Positions 1-8,712 of a stretch of 64,000 bases of DNA are shown piece by piece. Origin of the DNA: Devosia rhodophyticola. Its GTDB lineage: Bacteria; Pseudomonadota; Alphaproteobacteria; Rhizobiales; Devosiaceae. Both the position numbers and the translations under genes were made by a program. The notes beneath the pieces were generated by a model, which saw only the letters and a list, made by a program, of their open reading frames with translations, made no database searches and was not told the origin of the DNA. The stretch is taken from contig NZ_CP118247.1 in assembly GCF_028816475.1 (NCBI RefSeq), positions 3,278,001 to 3,342,000 of the forward strand, written 5' to 3'. Position 1 is the stretch's first letter; each line of letters starts with the position of its first letter.

Positions 1-2
1 CG

Positions 3-236
3 ACTTTAAGCCGGGACATGGCCGAACAACTGGTGGAACCCGCAACAAATGCTGCCGTTCGGAGCACGTTTGCGCGGCTCAACAACCTTGGCCTCGGCGC
101 TCAGGGCGTGACCATTGAATCGATAATGCGCGATATGCTGCGTCCGATGCTCAAGGAATGGTTGGATGAAAATCTGCCTTCGGTGGTCGAGCGTATGGTT
201 GAAAAAGAAATAGCGCGCGTTTCGCGCGGCGAGTAG
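3..236 (+). CDS. PopZ/DUF2497-like protein, C-terminal part (5' end outside window)
   Basis: The frame is open to the left edge of the window, so this is the 3' end of a longer gene. The visible 77 residues contain the conserved C-terminal block of the DUF2497/PopZ family: a run ending LRPMLKEWLDENLPSVVERM, then a basic and acidic tail. In PopZ this helical region drives self-assembly into a polar network that anchors the chromosome origin. It lies upstream of valS, as I recall for rhizobia. An ATG at 18 is in frame but is probably internal, because the family normally has a long acidic, proline-rich N-terminus. The family call rests on the C-terminal motif only, and whether the full protein acts as PopZ cannot be judged here. 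Confidence 0.72.
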   Translation, partial: TLSRDMAEQLVEPATNAAVRSTFARLNNLGLGAQGVTIESIMRDMLRPMLKEWLDENLPSVVERMVEKEIARVSRGE

Positions 237-390
237 CTGATTGGCCGTTTCGTTGGCGAGATAAGTCGTCGGGCCGCTGCAACGCAGTTGACCCTGCGGT
301 CAGCATTTGCTTGAAGACATGCAATTCCCTATCGGCCCGTCCGAATCCGAATGTGGATTTTGGCGGGCTGTTGCTGTTGTGAGTGACAAT

Positions 391-3144
391 ATGATTGAAA
401 AGACCTATCAGCCCGGCAGCGTCGAAGGGCGCATTTTCGAGCAGTGGCTGGAAGCCAACGCCTTTGCTGCTGGTGCCGGCGCGGCACCGGGCGCGGAACC
501 CTTTTCAATTGTCATCCCGCCACCCAATGTCACTGGATCGCTGCATGTGGGGCACGCGCTCAACAACACGATCCAGGACATTCTGGTGCGGTTCAACCGG
601 ATGCTGAAAAAGGATGTGCTGTGGCAGCCGGGGATGGACCACGCGGGCATTGCCACCCAGATGATAGTCGAACGTCGCTTGATGGAAGCGCAGGAGCCAT
701 CTCGCCGCGACCTGGGGCGCGAAGAATTTTTGCGCCGCGTCTGGCAATGGAAAGGCGAGAGTGGCGGCACAATCATGAATCAATTGAAGCGCTTGGGCGC
801 TTCGGCCGATTTTTCGCGCGAACGTTTCACCATGGGCGAGAACGGCGCGCCGGACGACCAGATGGTTCGCGCTGTGACCAAGGTTTTTGTCGAGTTGCAC
901 GAGCGTGGTTTGATTTATCGCGCCAAGCGGTTGGTCAATTGGCATCCGGGACTGGAAACGGCGATTTCAGATCTTGAGGTCGAGAATATCGAAGTGAAGG
1001 GCCATATGTGGCACCTGCGCTATCCGTTGGCAGATGGGGTCACTTACCAGTTTCCTATCGGCCACGATGATGATGGCACGCCGATTGAATTTGAAACGCG
1101 CGACTATATCATTGTTGCAACGACCCGGCCCGAGACGATGTTGGGCGACAGCGGTGTCGCGGTGCATCCCGATGACGAGCGTTATGCCTCGTTGGTCGGC
1201 AAATTTGTCGAACTGCCTCTCGTGGGGCGGCGCATCCCGATTGTTGCTGACGAATATGCTGATCCAAGTCTGGGCTCGGGTGCGGTCAAGATCACGCCGG
1301 CCCACGACTTCAACGACTTTGAAGTTGGCGTTCGCAACGATCTCGAGCAGATCAACATTCTGACGACCAGAGGCGAAATCGTTGACACGGCACCGGAAGT
1401 CTACCGGGGGCTGGATCGGTTTGTGGCGCGCAAGCGCATTGTTGCCGATCTTAGCGCTTTAGCGGAAGGGGATCCGACGCGTGGTCTGGACCATATTGAA
1501 GACAAGAAAATCATGGTTCCCCATGACGAAAAGTCCAAACTTGTAGTCATCGAGCCGTTTCTGACCGACCAATGGTGGGTCAAAGCCGACGTTTTGGCCG
1601 AACCAGCGCTTGCCGCGGTGCGCGAGGGCCGAACCCGGTTCGTGCCCCAGCAGTATGAAAATACCTATTTTGCCTGGCTTGAGAACATCAAGCCATGGTG
1701 CATTTCGCGCCAGCTGTGGTGGGGGCATCAGATACCGGCGTGGTACGGGCCGGACAATCATGCGTTTGTGGCGCAGAATGAAGCCGAAGCTCAGGCTGCG
1801 GCCAATTTGCACTATGGCAAGCCAGTCGTGCTGCGCCGCGACGAGGATGTGCTGGACACCTGGTTCTCCTCGGCGCTTTGGCCGTTTTCGACGATGGGGT
1901 GGCCTGACGAGACACCGGAACTCAAGCGTTATTTCCCAACCAGCGTGTTGGTGACGGGATTTGATATCATCTTTTTCTGGGTTGCCCGGATGATGATGAT
2001 GAGCCTTGAGTTTGAAAAGACCGAGCCATTTCACACCGTTTACATGCATGCCCTGGTCCGCGACGAGAAGGGCCAGAAAATGAGCAAGACCAAGGGGAAC
2101 GTGATCGATCCTCTGGCTTTGATTGACCAGTATGGAGCCGATGCGACCCGGTTTACGCTGGCGGCAATGGCGGCGCAGGGGCGCGATATTCGGCTGGCGA
2201 TCAATCGTGTTGAAGGCTATCGCAACTTTGTCACCAAGCTTTGGAATGCGGCGCGCTTCCTTGAAATGAATGAGTGTCGTCGGGTTGAGGGATATGATCC
2301 CAAGGCGAACCGTCTACCGTTGAACCGTTGGATTGTTGGGGCCACGGCTCGTGCTGCGACCGCAATCACCAAAGGCATCACCGACTATAAATTCAATGAA
2401 GCGGCCAATGCTGCCTATGACTTTGTGTGGGGGACTTTCTGCGACTGGTATGTCGAGTTCGCCAAGCCGATTTTCATGGGTGACGATGCTGCTGCAAAGG
2501 CAGAGACCCGCGCAACAGCGGCATTTGCACTCGATCAGATTTTGAAGTTGCTGCACCCATTCATGCCGTTCGTTACGGAAGAATTGTGGGCTGAGACCGG
2601 CAAGCACGGACCGGCGCGCGATGGTTTGCTGATGTTGCAGGAATGGCCGCAGATGGATGGCCTTGAGGATGCTGAGGCGGATGATGACCTCAATTGGCTG
2701 TTGAATGTCATTTCGAGCGTTCGTTCGGTGCGGACTGAAATGAATGTACCGGCGTCGGCCAAATTGCCGCTGATATTGGTGGGGGCGGATGAGACGACGC
2801 TGCGTCGACTTGTGGCCAGCACGACACTGATTACCCGGCTCGCCCGGCTGGAAGAAATTTCGCCTCAGAGTGAAATTCCAAGCGGATCGGCCCAATTTGT
2901 CGTTGGGGAAGCCACATGGGCACTGCCGCTGGCGGGGTTTATCGACCTGGACGTAGAAAAGGCGCGGTTGACCAAAGATATTGGCAAGCTCGAGGGCGAA
3001 ATTGCGGGTGTCGACAAGAAGCTGGCGAACGAGCAATTCGTCGCCAAAGCGCCCGAAGAGGTCATTGAAGAGCAAAAGAGCCGACGCGAAGTTGCGATTG
3101 ATCGACGTGACCGCATCAAGGCTGCGCTGGCGCGACTGAGCTAG
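391..3144 (+). CDS. valS: Valine--tRNA ligase
   Basis: Class I aminoacyl-tRNA synthetase of 917 residues that charges tRNA-Val in the cytoplasm. The ATP-binding HIGH motif appears as HVGH at about residue 52, after PPPNVTGSL. The KMSKS loop appears as KMSKT at 563-567. The CP1 editing domain lies between them, the anticodon-binding domain follows, and the C-terminus is the lysine- and glutamate-rich coiled coil typical of ValRS. An upstream TTG at 307 is in frame, but I chose the ATG at 391 because the product then begins MIEKTYQPGSVE, matching the usual ValRS N-terminus. The family is normally 880-950 residues, so the gene is full length. It is followed by a long non-coding leader for the exoR-like gene. 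Confidence 0.97.
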   Translation: MIEKTYQPGSVEGRIFEQWLEANAFAAGAGAAPGAEPFSIVIPPPNVTGSLHVGHALNNTIQDILVRFNRMLKKDVLWQPGMDHAGIATQMIVERRLMEAQEPSRRDLGREEFLRRVWQWKGESGGTIMNQLKRLGASADFSRERFTMGENGAPDDQMVRAVTKVFVELHERGLIYRAKRLVNWHPGLETAISDLEVENIEVKGHMWHLRYPLADGVTYQFPIGHDDDGTPIEFETRDYIIVATTRPETMLGDSGVAVHPDDERYASLVGKFVELPLVGRRIPIVADEYADPSLGSGAVKITPAHDFNDFEVGVRNDLEQINILTTRGEIVDTAPEVYRGLDRFVARKRIVADLSALAEGDPTRGLDHIEDKKIMVPHDEKSKLVVIEPFLTDQWWVKADVLAEPALAAVREGRTRFVPQQYENTYFAWLENIKPWCISRQLWWGHQIPAWYGPDNHAFVAQNEAEAQAAANLHYGKPVVLRRDEDVLDTWFSSALWPFSTMGWPDETPELKRYFPTSVLVTGFDIIFFWVARMMMMSLEFEKTEPFHTVYMHALVRDEKGQKMSKTKGNVIDPLALIDQYGADATRFTLAAMAAQGRDIRLAINRVEGYRNFVTKLWNAARFLEMNECRRVEGYDPKANRLPLNRWIVGATARAATAITKGITDYKFNEAANAAYDFVWGTFCDWYVEFAKPIFMGDDAAAKAETRATAAFALDQILKLLHPFMPFVTEELWAETGKHGPARDGLLMLQEWPQMDGLEDAEADDDLNWLLNVISSVRSVRTEMNVPASAKLPLILVGADETTLRRLVASTTLITRLARLEEISPQSEIPSGSAQFVVGEATWALPLAGFIDLDVEKARLTKDIGKLEGEIAGVDKKLANEQFVAKAPEEVIEEQKSRREVAIDRRDRIKAALARLS

Positions 3145-3515
3145 GCCATTTCTGTGCCCGACATGTCGACTGCTTTTGGTCGGCACCGTGCGGTGGGATG
3201 GATCGGCGGCAGGTTCTGTCGTCAACTCCAAATTTGTGACGATTCCGCAACAGCGATTGGCGATTCAATCGTCGTTGGTGCTTGTCAACGATTTGGCGAT
3301 ACATCTTGCCACAATGTAACCCCATAAAGAGCGAATGAACGAGAGAGGCAAGGTCGTGCTCGCAAGCATGTGAGAGCTTTGCCACGTTTTTGGCCTTAGA
3401 TGGCGTTAATCTCAGTGCAAGGGGTGCGAAAACCCCGCCAATTTGTCCTTTGGGCAATGCGGAACAGGGCGACGAGATGACAGATACTCCCCATTGGGGA
3501 GGCAGAAGGAGAACT
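3145..3515 (+). other. Intergenic leader upstream of the exoR-like gene
   Basis: This 371-base gap between valS and the exoR-like gene holds no gene I can support, although the exoR frame stays open upstream to about 3390. Two short hairpins are visible near the gene: GGGGT/ACCCC at 3421-3436 and CTCCCC-ATT-GGGGAG at 3487-3501. The second ends just before the strong Shine-Dalgarno sequence (AGAAGGAGA, 3504-3512). A long structured 5' leader is possible, but no promoter or known riboswitch class could be assigned. Confidence 0.4.
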
Positions 3516-4328
3516 ATGCGGAATTTTGGGGTTAAATCCCTGATCTCCGTTACGACGGCAGCATCGATCATCTTTTCGGTTGCAACAATGCCGACGTACG
3601 CACAGACCGCGCTCGACGCGACGCTGGAGATGGCAAAAATGCTGGACGGTGCCTCAAGTGGCATATCCGGCGACGAATTGGTTGTCGCCTTGCAAGAGGC
3701 AGCTGCGGCCGGACAGGCTATGGCCATGTGGCAACTCGGCACCATGTATGAGAATGGTGAAGGTGTCGCCAAAGATCCTGCCAAGGCTTTTGGCTATTTT
3801 TCCCAGATTGCTAACGACAATGCCGACACGGCGCCTAGAGGGCTTGAAGCCGATATCGTCGCGCAGTCTTTTGTGAAGGTTGGCGACTATTACCGCGATG
3901 GATTGCCGAGCGCAGGCATAAAGGTGAATCCTGCCCGATCTCACGCCTTATTGCTGCACGCCGCCTCCTATTTTGGCGATGCGGACGCTCAGTATCGTGT
4001 CGGGGAGCTATATCTCGAAGAAAATGAGCTTGGGATCAACCCTTTGCAAAGTGCTCGGTGGCTTTCGCTGGCCGCCCACAAGGGGCACGTTCGGGCGCAG
4101 GCGCAATTGGGTGACCTGTTGTTCAACGGCATCAAGGGAATCGAACCGCAGCCAGTTGAGGGATTGATGTGGCTGACGATTTCGCACCAGCGTTCAAACG
4201 GCACACCCGATGGCGATTGGGTTAACGAATTGTTCAACCGGGCTGCGTCGGTTGCAACTTCGGACCAGCGCGCACAGGCAACCGAACTTGCGGCCCGGCT
4301 GGGGCCACAGTTTTCGGGTGGGCAGTGA
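3516..4328 (+). CDS. exoR: ExoR-like periplasmic Sel1-repeat protein
   Basis: A 270-residue exported protein. The start at 3516 is fixed by a strong Shine-Dalgarno (AGAAGGAGA at 3504-3512) and by the signal peptide that follows: MRNFGVK, a hydrophobic stretch, and a likely cut after TYAQ at about residue 29. The mature part is a chain of Sel1-like repeats with the usual signatures, such as AMWQLGTMYENGEG, DADAQYRVGELYLEE and ARWLSLAAHKGH. Length and repeat layout match rhizobial ExoR, the periplasmic inhibitor of the ExoS-ChvI sensor system that controls exopolysaccharide and motility genes. ExoS and ChvI are not in this window, so the regulatory role is inferred from the family. It converges on xthA with only three bases between the stops. 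Confidence 0.75.
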   Translation: MRNFGVKSLISVTTAASIIFSVATMPTYAQTALDATLEMAKMLDGASSGISGDELVVALQEAAAAGQAMAMWQLGTMYENGEGVAKDPAKAFGYFSQIANDNADTAPRGLEADIVAQSFVKVGDYYRDGLPSAGIKVNPARSHALLLHAASYFGDADAQYRVGELYLEENELGINPLQSARWLSLAAHKGHVRAQAQLGDLLFNGIKGIEPQPVEGLMWLTISHQRSNGTPDGDWVNELFNRAASVATSDQRAQATELAARLGPQFSGGQ

Positions 4329-4331
4329 CGC

Positions 4332-5111
4332 TTAGAAGCTGAACTGCCCCTCGACCGGCACATGGTCACTCGGCTTATCGCGGGCGCGCAAATCCTTGTG
4401 CACGAGTGAACCTTCAAGGCGATCTGCCGCTTGGGGCGACAGCATCAGGTGATCGATGCGAATGCCGGCATTGCGACGCCACGCACCGGCCTGAAAATCC
4501 CAAAAAGTATAGGACGGTTCATCGGTCATGGCGCGGATGGCGTCGGTTAATCCAAGGTTGGCCAGTTGGCGGAATCTATCAAGGCTTTCGGGCCGATAGA
4601 GTGCGTCGCCCCACCAAGCATCCGGATCATGAACATCAACCGGTGTGGGTATGAGATTGAAATCGCCCAACAAGATGAATGGCTCTTCAAAAGTCAGGCG
4701 CTGTTGCGCAAAAGCGATCAGCCTGTCCATCCATGCCAGTTTGTAGGGAAATTTTTCGGTATCGACCGGATTGCCATTCGGCAGGTAAATATTGCAAACG
4801 CGGACGGCGCCGCTGGGGACAGAAAACACGCCTTCAATCAAGCGGGCCTGCTCATCGGTGTCGTCGCCGGGCAATCCGCGCTGCACATCATCGAATGGCA
4901 CTTTTGACAGTATGGCGACGCCGTTCCAGCTTTTCTGGCCATGCGTTTCGACATTGTAACCCAGCGCCTCAATAGCTTCGCGCGGGAAGCCTTCGTCAAC
5001 CGACTTGATTTCCTGAAGGCATACGATATCGGGCTGTTCCTGCTCAAGCCAAGCCAGTAGCAACTCCAACCGAGCTTTGATGCCGTTGATGTTCCAGGTA
5101 ACAATGCGCAT
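4332..5111 (-). CDS. xthA: Exodeoxyribonuclease III
   Basis: A 259-residue enzyme of the exonuclease III / AP endonuclease family. It repairs abasic sites and trims 3' blocking groups in base excision repair. The family motifs appear in order: TWNINGI at the N-terminus, LQEIK with the metal-binding glutamate near residue 34, NGVAI, the GDFN motif, RIDH and the C-terminal SDHVPV containing the catalytic histidine. The length is normal for bacterial XthA (about 255-270). It is transcribed away from erpA's end and ends three bases from the exoR-like gene. Several homologues exist in rhizobia, so the exact paralogue is uncertain. Confidence 0.95.
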   Translation of the reverse strand: MRIVTWNINGIKARLELLLAWLEQEQPDIVCLQEIKSVDEGFPREAIEALGYNVETHGQKSWNGVAILSKVPFDDVQRGLPGDDTDEQARLIEGVFSVPSGAVRVCNIYLPNGNPVDTEKFPYKLAWMDRLIAFAQQRLTFEEPFILLGDFNLIPTPVDVHDPDAWWGDALYRPESLDRFRQLANLGLTDAIRAMTDEPSYTFWDFQAGAWRRNAGIRIDHLMLSPQAADRLEGSLVHKDLRARDKPSDHVPVEGQFSF

Positions 5112-5139
5112 TTTTCAATCCCTTAGCCGTGCCACCAGG

Positions 5140-5583
5140 CTAAACGGCGAGATCGGGGCGCGTCATCAGTTGTGTGCGCGGATACCGCCAGCATGGTGTT
5201 GTTTTTCTGGCGCAAGCCGATGCTGAGACAGCGAAGCTGGTACCGCAGCCACAGGATGCGACGGCATTGGGGTTCTTGATTTGGAACGACTGGCCGATCA
5301 GATCGTCGACATAATCGATCTCGGCGCCGCCCATGAACTCAACGCTCATGGAATCGATCAAAATAGTCGCGCCGTTGCGGCTTAAGACCAGATCGTCGCC
5401 GGTTGGCTTTTCCTGAACCAGATTGTACTCGTACTGGAACCCAGAGCAGCCGCCACCGGCGACCGCAATACGCAACACCGTACCTTCGGGCTCTTTGGAA
5501 ATAATCCGGGCAACCCGCTTGGCAGCACGGTCGCTCATGGTTACTTCGGGGGCAATTGTCGTGTCGGTCATTGGTGCATCCAT
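5140..5583 (-). CDS. erpA: Iron-sulfur cluster insertion protein, ErpA/HesB type, with C-terminal extension
   Basis: A-type carrier that passes Fe-S clusters to apo-proteins. All three ligand cysteines are present: C46 in GGGCSGF, and C111 and C113 in ASCGCGTSF. In family members I know, the protein stops a few residues after CGCGTSF. Here translation runs on for about 28 residues (120-147), a basic tail ending RPDLAV with two extra cysteines. That tail looks like read-through into intergenic sequence, so a lost stop codon is possible. The start at 5583 is the outermost ATG; an internal ATG at 5571 is equally plausible. The gene lies between xthA and dgt, and its start is 47 bases from the divergent dgt start, so the two may share a promoter region. 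Confidence 0.9.
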   Translation of the reverse strand: MDAPMTDTTIAPEVTMSDRAAKRVARIISKEPEGTVLRIAVAGGGCSGFQYEYNLVQEKPTGDDLVLSRNGATILIDSMSVEFMGGAEIDYVDDLIGQSFQIKNPNAVASCGCGTSFAVSASACARKTTPCWRYPRTQLMTRPDLAV

Positions 5584-5630
5584 GCCGTTGGTGTAATTCC
5601 ATAACGGTCAGGGTAAAATAGTAACTCTCA

Positions 5631-6845
5631 ATGCCAATGAAAAGGGCCTTGTTGTCAAAGATGAGCGATCACGCTTCATACGCCGCAAATCCAGAGCAAT
5701 CGCGCGGGCGCCTGTTCAGCACCGGGTCAAGCCCAACGCGCTCGGCGTTTCAACGCGACCGCGATCGCATAATTCATTCAACCGCCTTTCGACGGCTTCA
5801 AAACAAGACCCAGGTTTTTTTGCACCATGAAGGGCGGCATTTTCGCAATCGTCTGACGCACACACTGGAAGTCAGTCAGATGGCGCGTTCCATGGCGCGG
5901 GCGTTGTCGCTGGACGAAGATCTGGCGGAGGCTGTGGCGCTGTCTCATGACTTGGGGCACACCCCGTTCGGGCACGCAGGGGAGCGTGTATTGGATGAAA
6001 AACTGGCGCGGTTCGGCGGATTTGATCACAATGTGCAGGCGATACGTGTGGTCACCCGGCTGGAAAATCGCTACGCGGAACACGATGGGCTCAACCTGAC
6101 TTGGGAAACGCTTGAAGGCATTCTCAAACATAATGGGCCGCTCACTGACAAAAGCGGCAAGCCAGTGGGAAAATACAGAAAAGATGGGCTACCGGTGGGG
6201 CTCGATGACATTCCAGTCAGCGAGGACCTGCAACTTTGGAACTATGCGAGTCTTGAAGCGCAAACAGCGGCGATTGCGGACGATGTGGCCTATAATTCGC
6301 ACGATATCGATGATGCGTTGCGCGCCAATCTGATATTGTTGCGCGATCTTGAGGATGTTCCATTGGTCGGGCCGATCGTGAACGAAGTGCTTTCGCTTTA
6401 TCCCGATATTGCGGGGGATCGACAGGCTCACGAAGTGCAGCGGCGGCTGATCACGCGCTCCATTGAGGACGTTATTGCGACGACCCGCAGCGCAATTGCG
6501 GGAGCCGGCATTGAAAATATCGAGGATGTTCGAAATTCCGGTCAGATGCTGGTGCGATTCTCGGATGAGATGGCGGCGGCTGAAAAAGGGCTGAAGGGTT
6601 TTCTGTTTGAACGCGTTTACCGCCACAAATCGGTGATGCAGTTGGTCGGCGAGGCTGAAGGAATGGTCGCGCGACTCTTCGATCAATATTTGAGTTCTCT
6701 CGAAATGCCGGGGCGCTGGGGCATTGCGGCCAAAGCAGCGCCAAACGATGCGGCACAGGCACGCGTTGTTGCCGATTTTGTCGCGGGGATGACCGACCCC
6801 TATGCGATTGATGAATATGTGCGGTTGTTTGACGCTCGGCAGTAA
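5631..6845 (+). CDS. dgt: Deoxyguanosinetriphosphate triphosphohydrolase-like protein
   Basis: A 404-residue HD-domain dNTP triphosphohydrolase, which removes tripolyphosphate from dGTP and other dNTPs and so limits nucleotide pools. Visible signatures are the N-terminal FQRDRDRIIHSTAFRRLQ block, the metal-binding RLTHTLEV histidine, and HDLGHTPFGHAGE carrying the HD pair. The length fits the shorter class typical of alphaproteobacteria. There are three possible starts (ATG at 5631, 5637 and 5661); the first is used here, but the true one cannot be decided. The gene diverges from erpA and is followed after 39 bases by argS. Substrate preference cannot be read from sequence. Confidence 0.92.
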   Translation: MPMKRALLSKMSDHASYAANPEQSRGRLFSTGSSPTRSAFQRDRDRIIHSTAFRRLQNKTQVFLHHEGRHFRNRLTHTLEVSQMARSMARALSLDEDLAEAVALSHDLGHTPFGHAGERVLDEKLARFGGFDHNVQAIRVVTRLENRYAEHDGLNLTWETLEGILKHNGPLTDKSGKPVGKYRKDGLPVGLDDIPVSEDLQLWNYASLEAQTAAIADDVAYNSHDIDDALRANLILLRDLEDVPLVGPIVNEVLSLYPDIAGDRQAHEVQRRLITRSIEDVIATTRSAIAGAGIENIEDVRNSGQMLVRFSDEMAAAEKGLKGFLFERVYRHKSVMQLVGEAEGMVARLFDQYLSSLEMPGRWGIAAKAAPNDAAQARVVADFVAGMTDPYAIDEYVRLFDARQ

Positions 6846-6884
6846 TTCCGTTAACCGGGGCATAGTTTTTCAGTCAGGTTTGTC

Positions 6885-8631
6885 ATGGACGTTTTCGCCC
6901 TGTTCGCCGCGCGTATTACTGACGCGCTCAAAGTGCTCTATCCTCAGTTGGATGATGAGGTAATTGCGCGCCTTGTGGTGGAACCGCCGCGCGATCCGGC
7001 GCATGGCGATTTGTCGACCAATGCGGCGATGGTGGTGTGCAAACCTTTGGGCATGAAGCCGCGCGATGTTGCCAGCGTCATTGCAGCACATTTTTCGGAC
7101 AATGCTGATGTGGAATCGGTCGAGATTGCAGGGCCGGGCTTTATTAATTTCCGCCTGACCCTTCTGGTCTGGCACAAGGTACTGCGCTCAATCGCAGCGC
7201 AGGGCGATGACTATGGCCGGTCGAACCTGGGGCAGGGAGAAGCGGTCAATATTGAGTATGTTTCGGCCAATCCCACCGGCCCTATGCATGTCGGGCACAC
7301 GCGGGGCGCGGTTTTTGGCGACACGTTGGCGGCGCTAATGGCCTATTCTGGCTATGCGGTGACGCGGGAATATTACATCAATGACGCCGGCAGCCAGATC
7401 AACACGTTGGCGGCCTCGACGCTTTTGCGCTACCGCGAGGCCCTTGGCGAAAAGATCGAAATTCCATCGGGGTTCTATCCAGGAGACTATCTGGTTCCGG
7501 TGGGTGAGGCGCTCAAGACCGAGTTCGGCGATAGCTTGCTCACCGTGCCCAAGGCCGAGGCCATTGTATTGGTCAAGGAACGAGTGCTCGCAGCGATGCT
7601 CAAACTGATCAAGGCTGACCTCGCCCTGCTGGGCGTGCATCACGACGTCTTCTTTTCGGAGCGCTCGCTGCATGGGCCGGAAGGCGACATTGCCAAGACG
7701 CTTGCCTGGCTGCGTGATCAGGGCATGATTTATGAGGGGCGGTTGGAGCCACCAAAGGGCAAGACACCCGAGGAATGGGAAGATCGCGAGCAGACCTTGT
7801 TCCGCGCTACCGATTATGGCGACGACGTCGACCGGCCGCTGGTCAAATCCGATGGTTCCTACACCTATTTTGCGGCTGACATCGCCTATCACCGCAACAA
7901 GTTCCTGCGCGGCTTTACCCACATGATCAATGTGCTTGGTGCTGATCATTCGGGGTACGTCAAACGGCTCGAGGCGGCGGTCAAGGCTGTGTCGCTGCAG
8001 GCGGCGGACATGGATGTGCGTATTTGCCAGCTGGTTCGGCTTATGCGAAATGGCGAGCCATTTAAAATGTCAAAGCGCTCTGGCGATCTGGTGACGCTTG
8101 CCGATGTTGTCGAGGAAGTTGGCGCGGACGCAACCCGGTTCATGCTGCTGTTCCGTCGCAATGACGCGGCCATGGATTTTGATTTCGCGCTGGTCAAGGA
8201 GCAAACAAAGGACAATCCGGTGTTTTATGTGCAGTATGCACATGCGCGGGCCTATTCAATATTTCGCAACGCGGCAAAAGAATTGCCGACCCTTGACATC
8301 AGTTCTGCGGCACTAAAGACGGCTGAAATCGAAAGGCTGGAATCGCCAGAGGAATTGGAGCTTGTTCGCGTGTTGGCGGCGTGGCCGCGGGCCGCGACTG
8401 CTGCAGCAATTGCCCATGAACCGCACCGAATTGCCTTTTATGTGCATGAACTTGCGGGTGCTTTCCATTCCTTCTGGGCAAAGGGCAAGGATAATGCTCA
8501 ATTACGGTTTGTTAACCATGACGACCCAACATTGACGTTGGCTAGAACTCGCCCTCGTCGATGCCGTTCGTCAGGTTATTGTTAATGGTCTGCGAATATT
8601 GGGGGTTACTGCGCCCGAGGAACTTTCATAA
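6885..8631 (+). CDS. argS: Arginine--tRNA ligase, with a one-base frameshift near the 3' end
   Basis: Class I synthetase that charges tRNA-Arg. It has the ArgRS N-terminal domain (FINFRL near residue 90), the HIGH-type HVGH after SANPTGPM, a KMSKRSG motif near residue 390, and the all-helical DALR anticodon-binding domain ([10 protein letters not shown]). As read, the frame from 6885 ends at 8585 with an unrelated tail ([13 protein letters not shown]). From 8548 the +1 frame encodes a normal ArgRS ending ([19 protein letters not shown] ... EELS) with a stop at 8629-8631. One extra base at about 8546-8547 explains this. Corrected, the enzyme would have 581 residues, close to the family norm. 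The gene is essential, so either the base is an assembly error or the altered tail is tolerated. The coordinates cover the corrected gene. Confidence 0.93.
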
Positions 8632-8712
8632 TTCGGGCGCAATAATGTGAAGACTGGCGGGAAATGCCCTGAGTAGGCGTACCGTTTCAGTAACATAGAG
8701 GGCGCTGATTTA

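Noticed and set aside
2314..3231. A 305-codon open frame on the minus strand across the end of valS
   Set aside because: It lies fully opposite a strongly conserved gene and its product has no recognisable motif; this is a shadow of codon bias.
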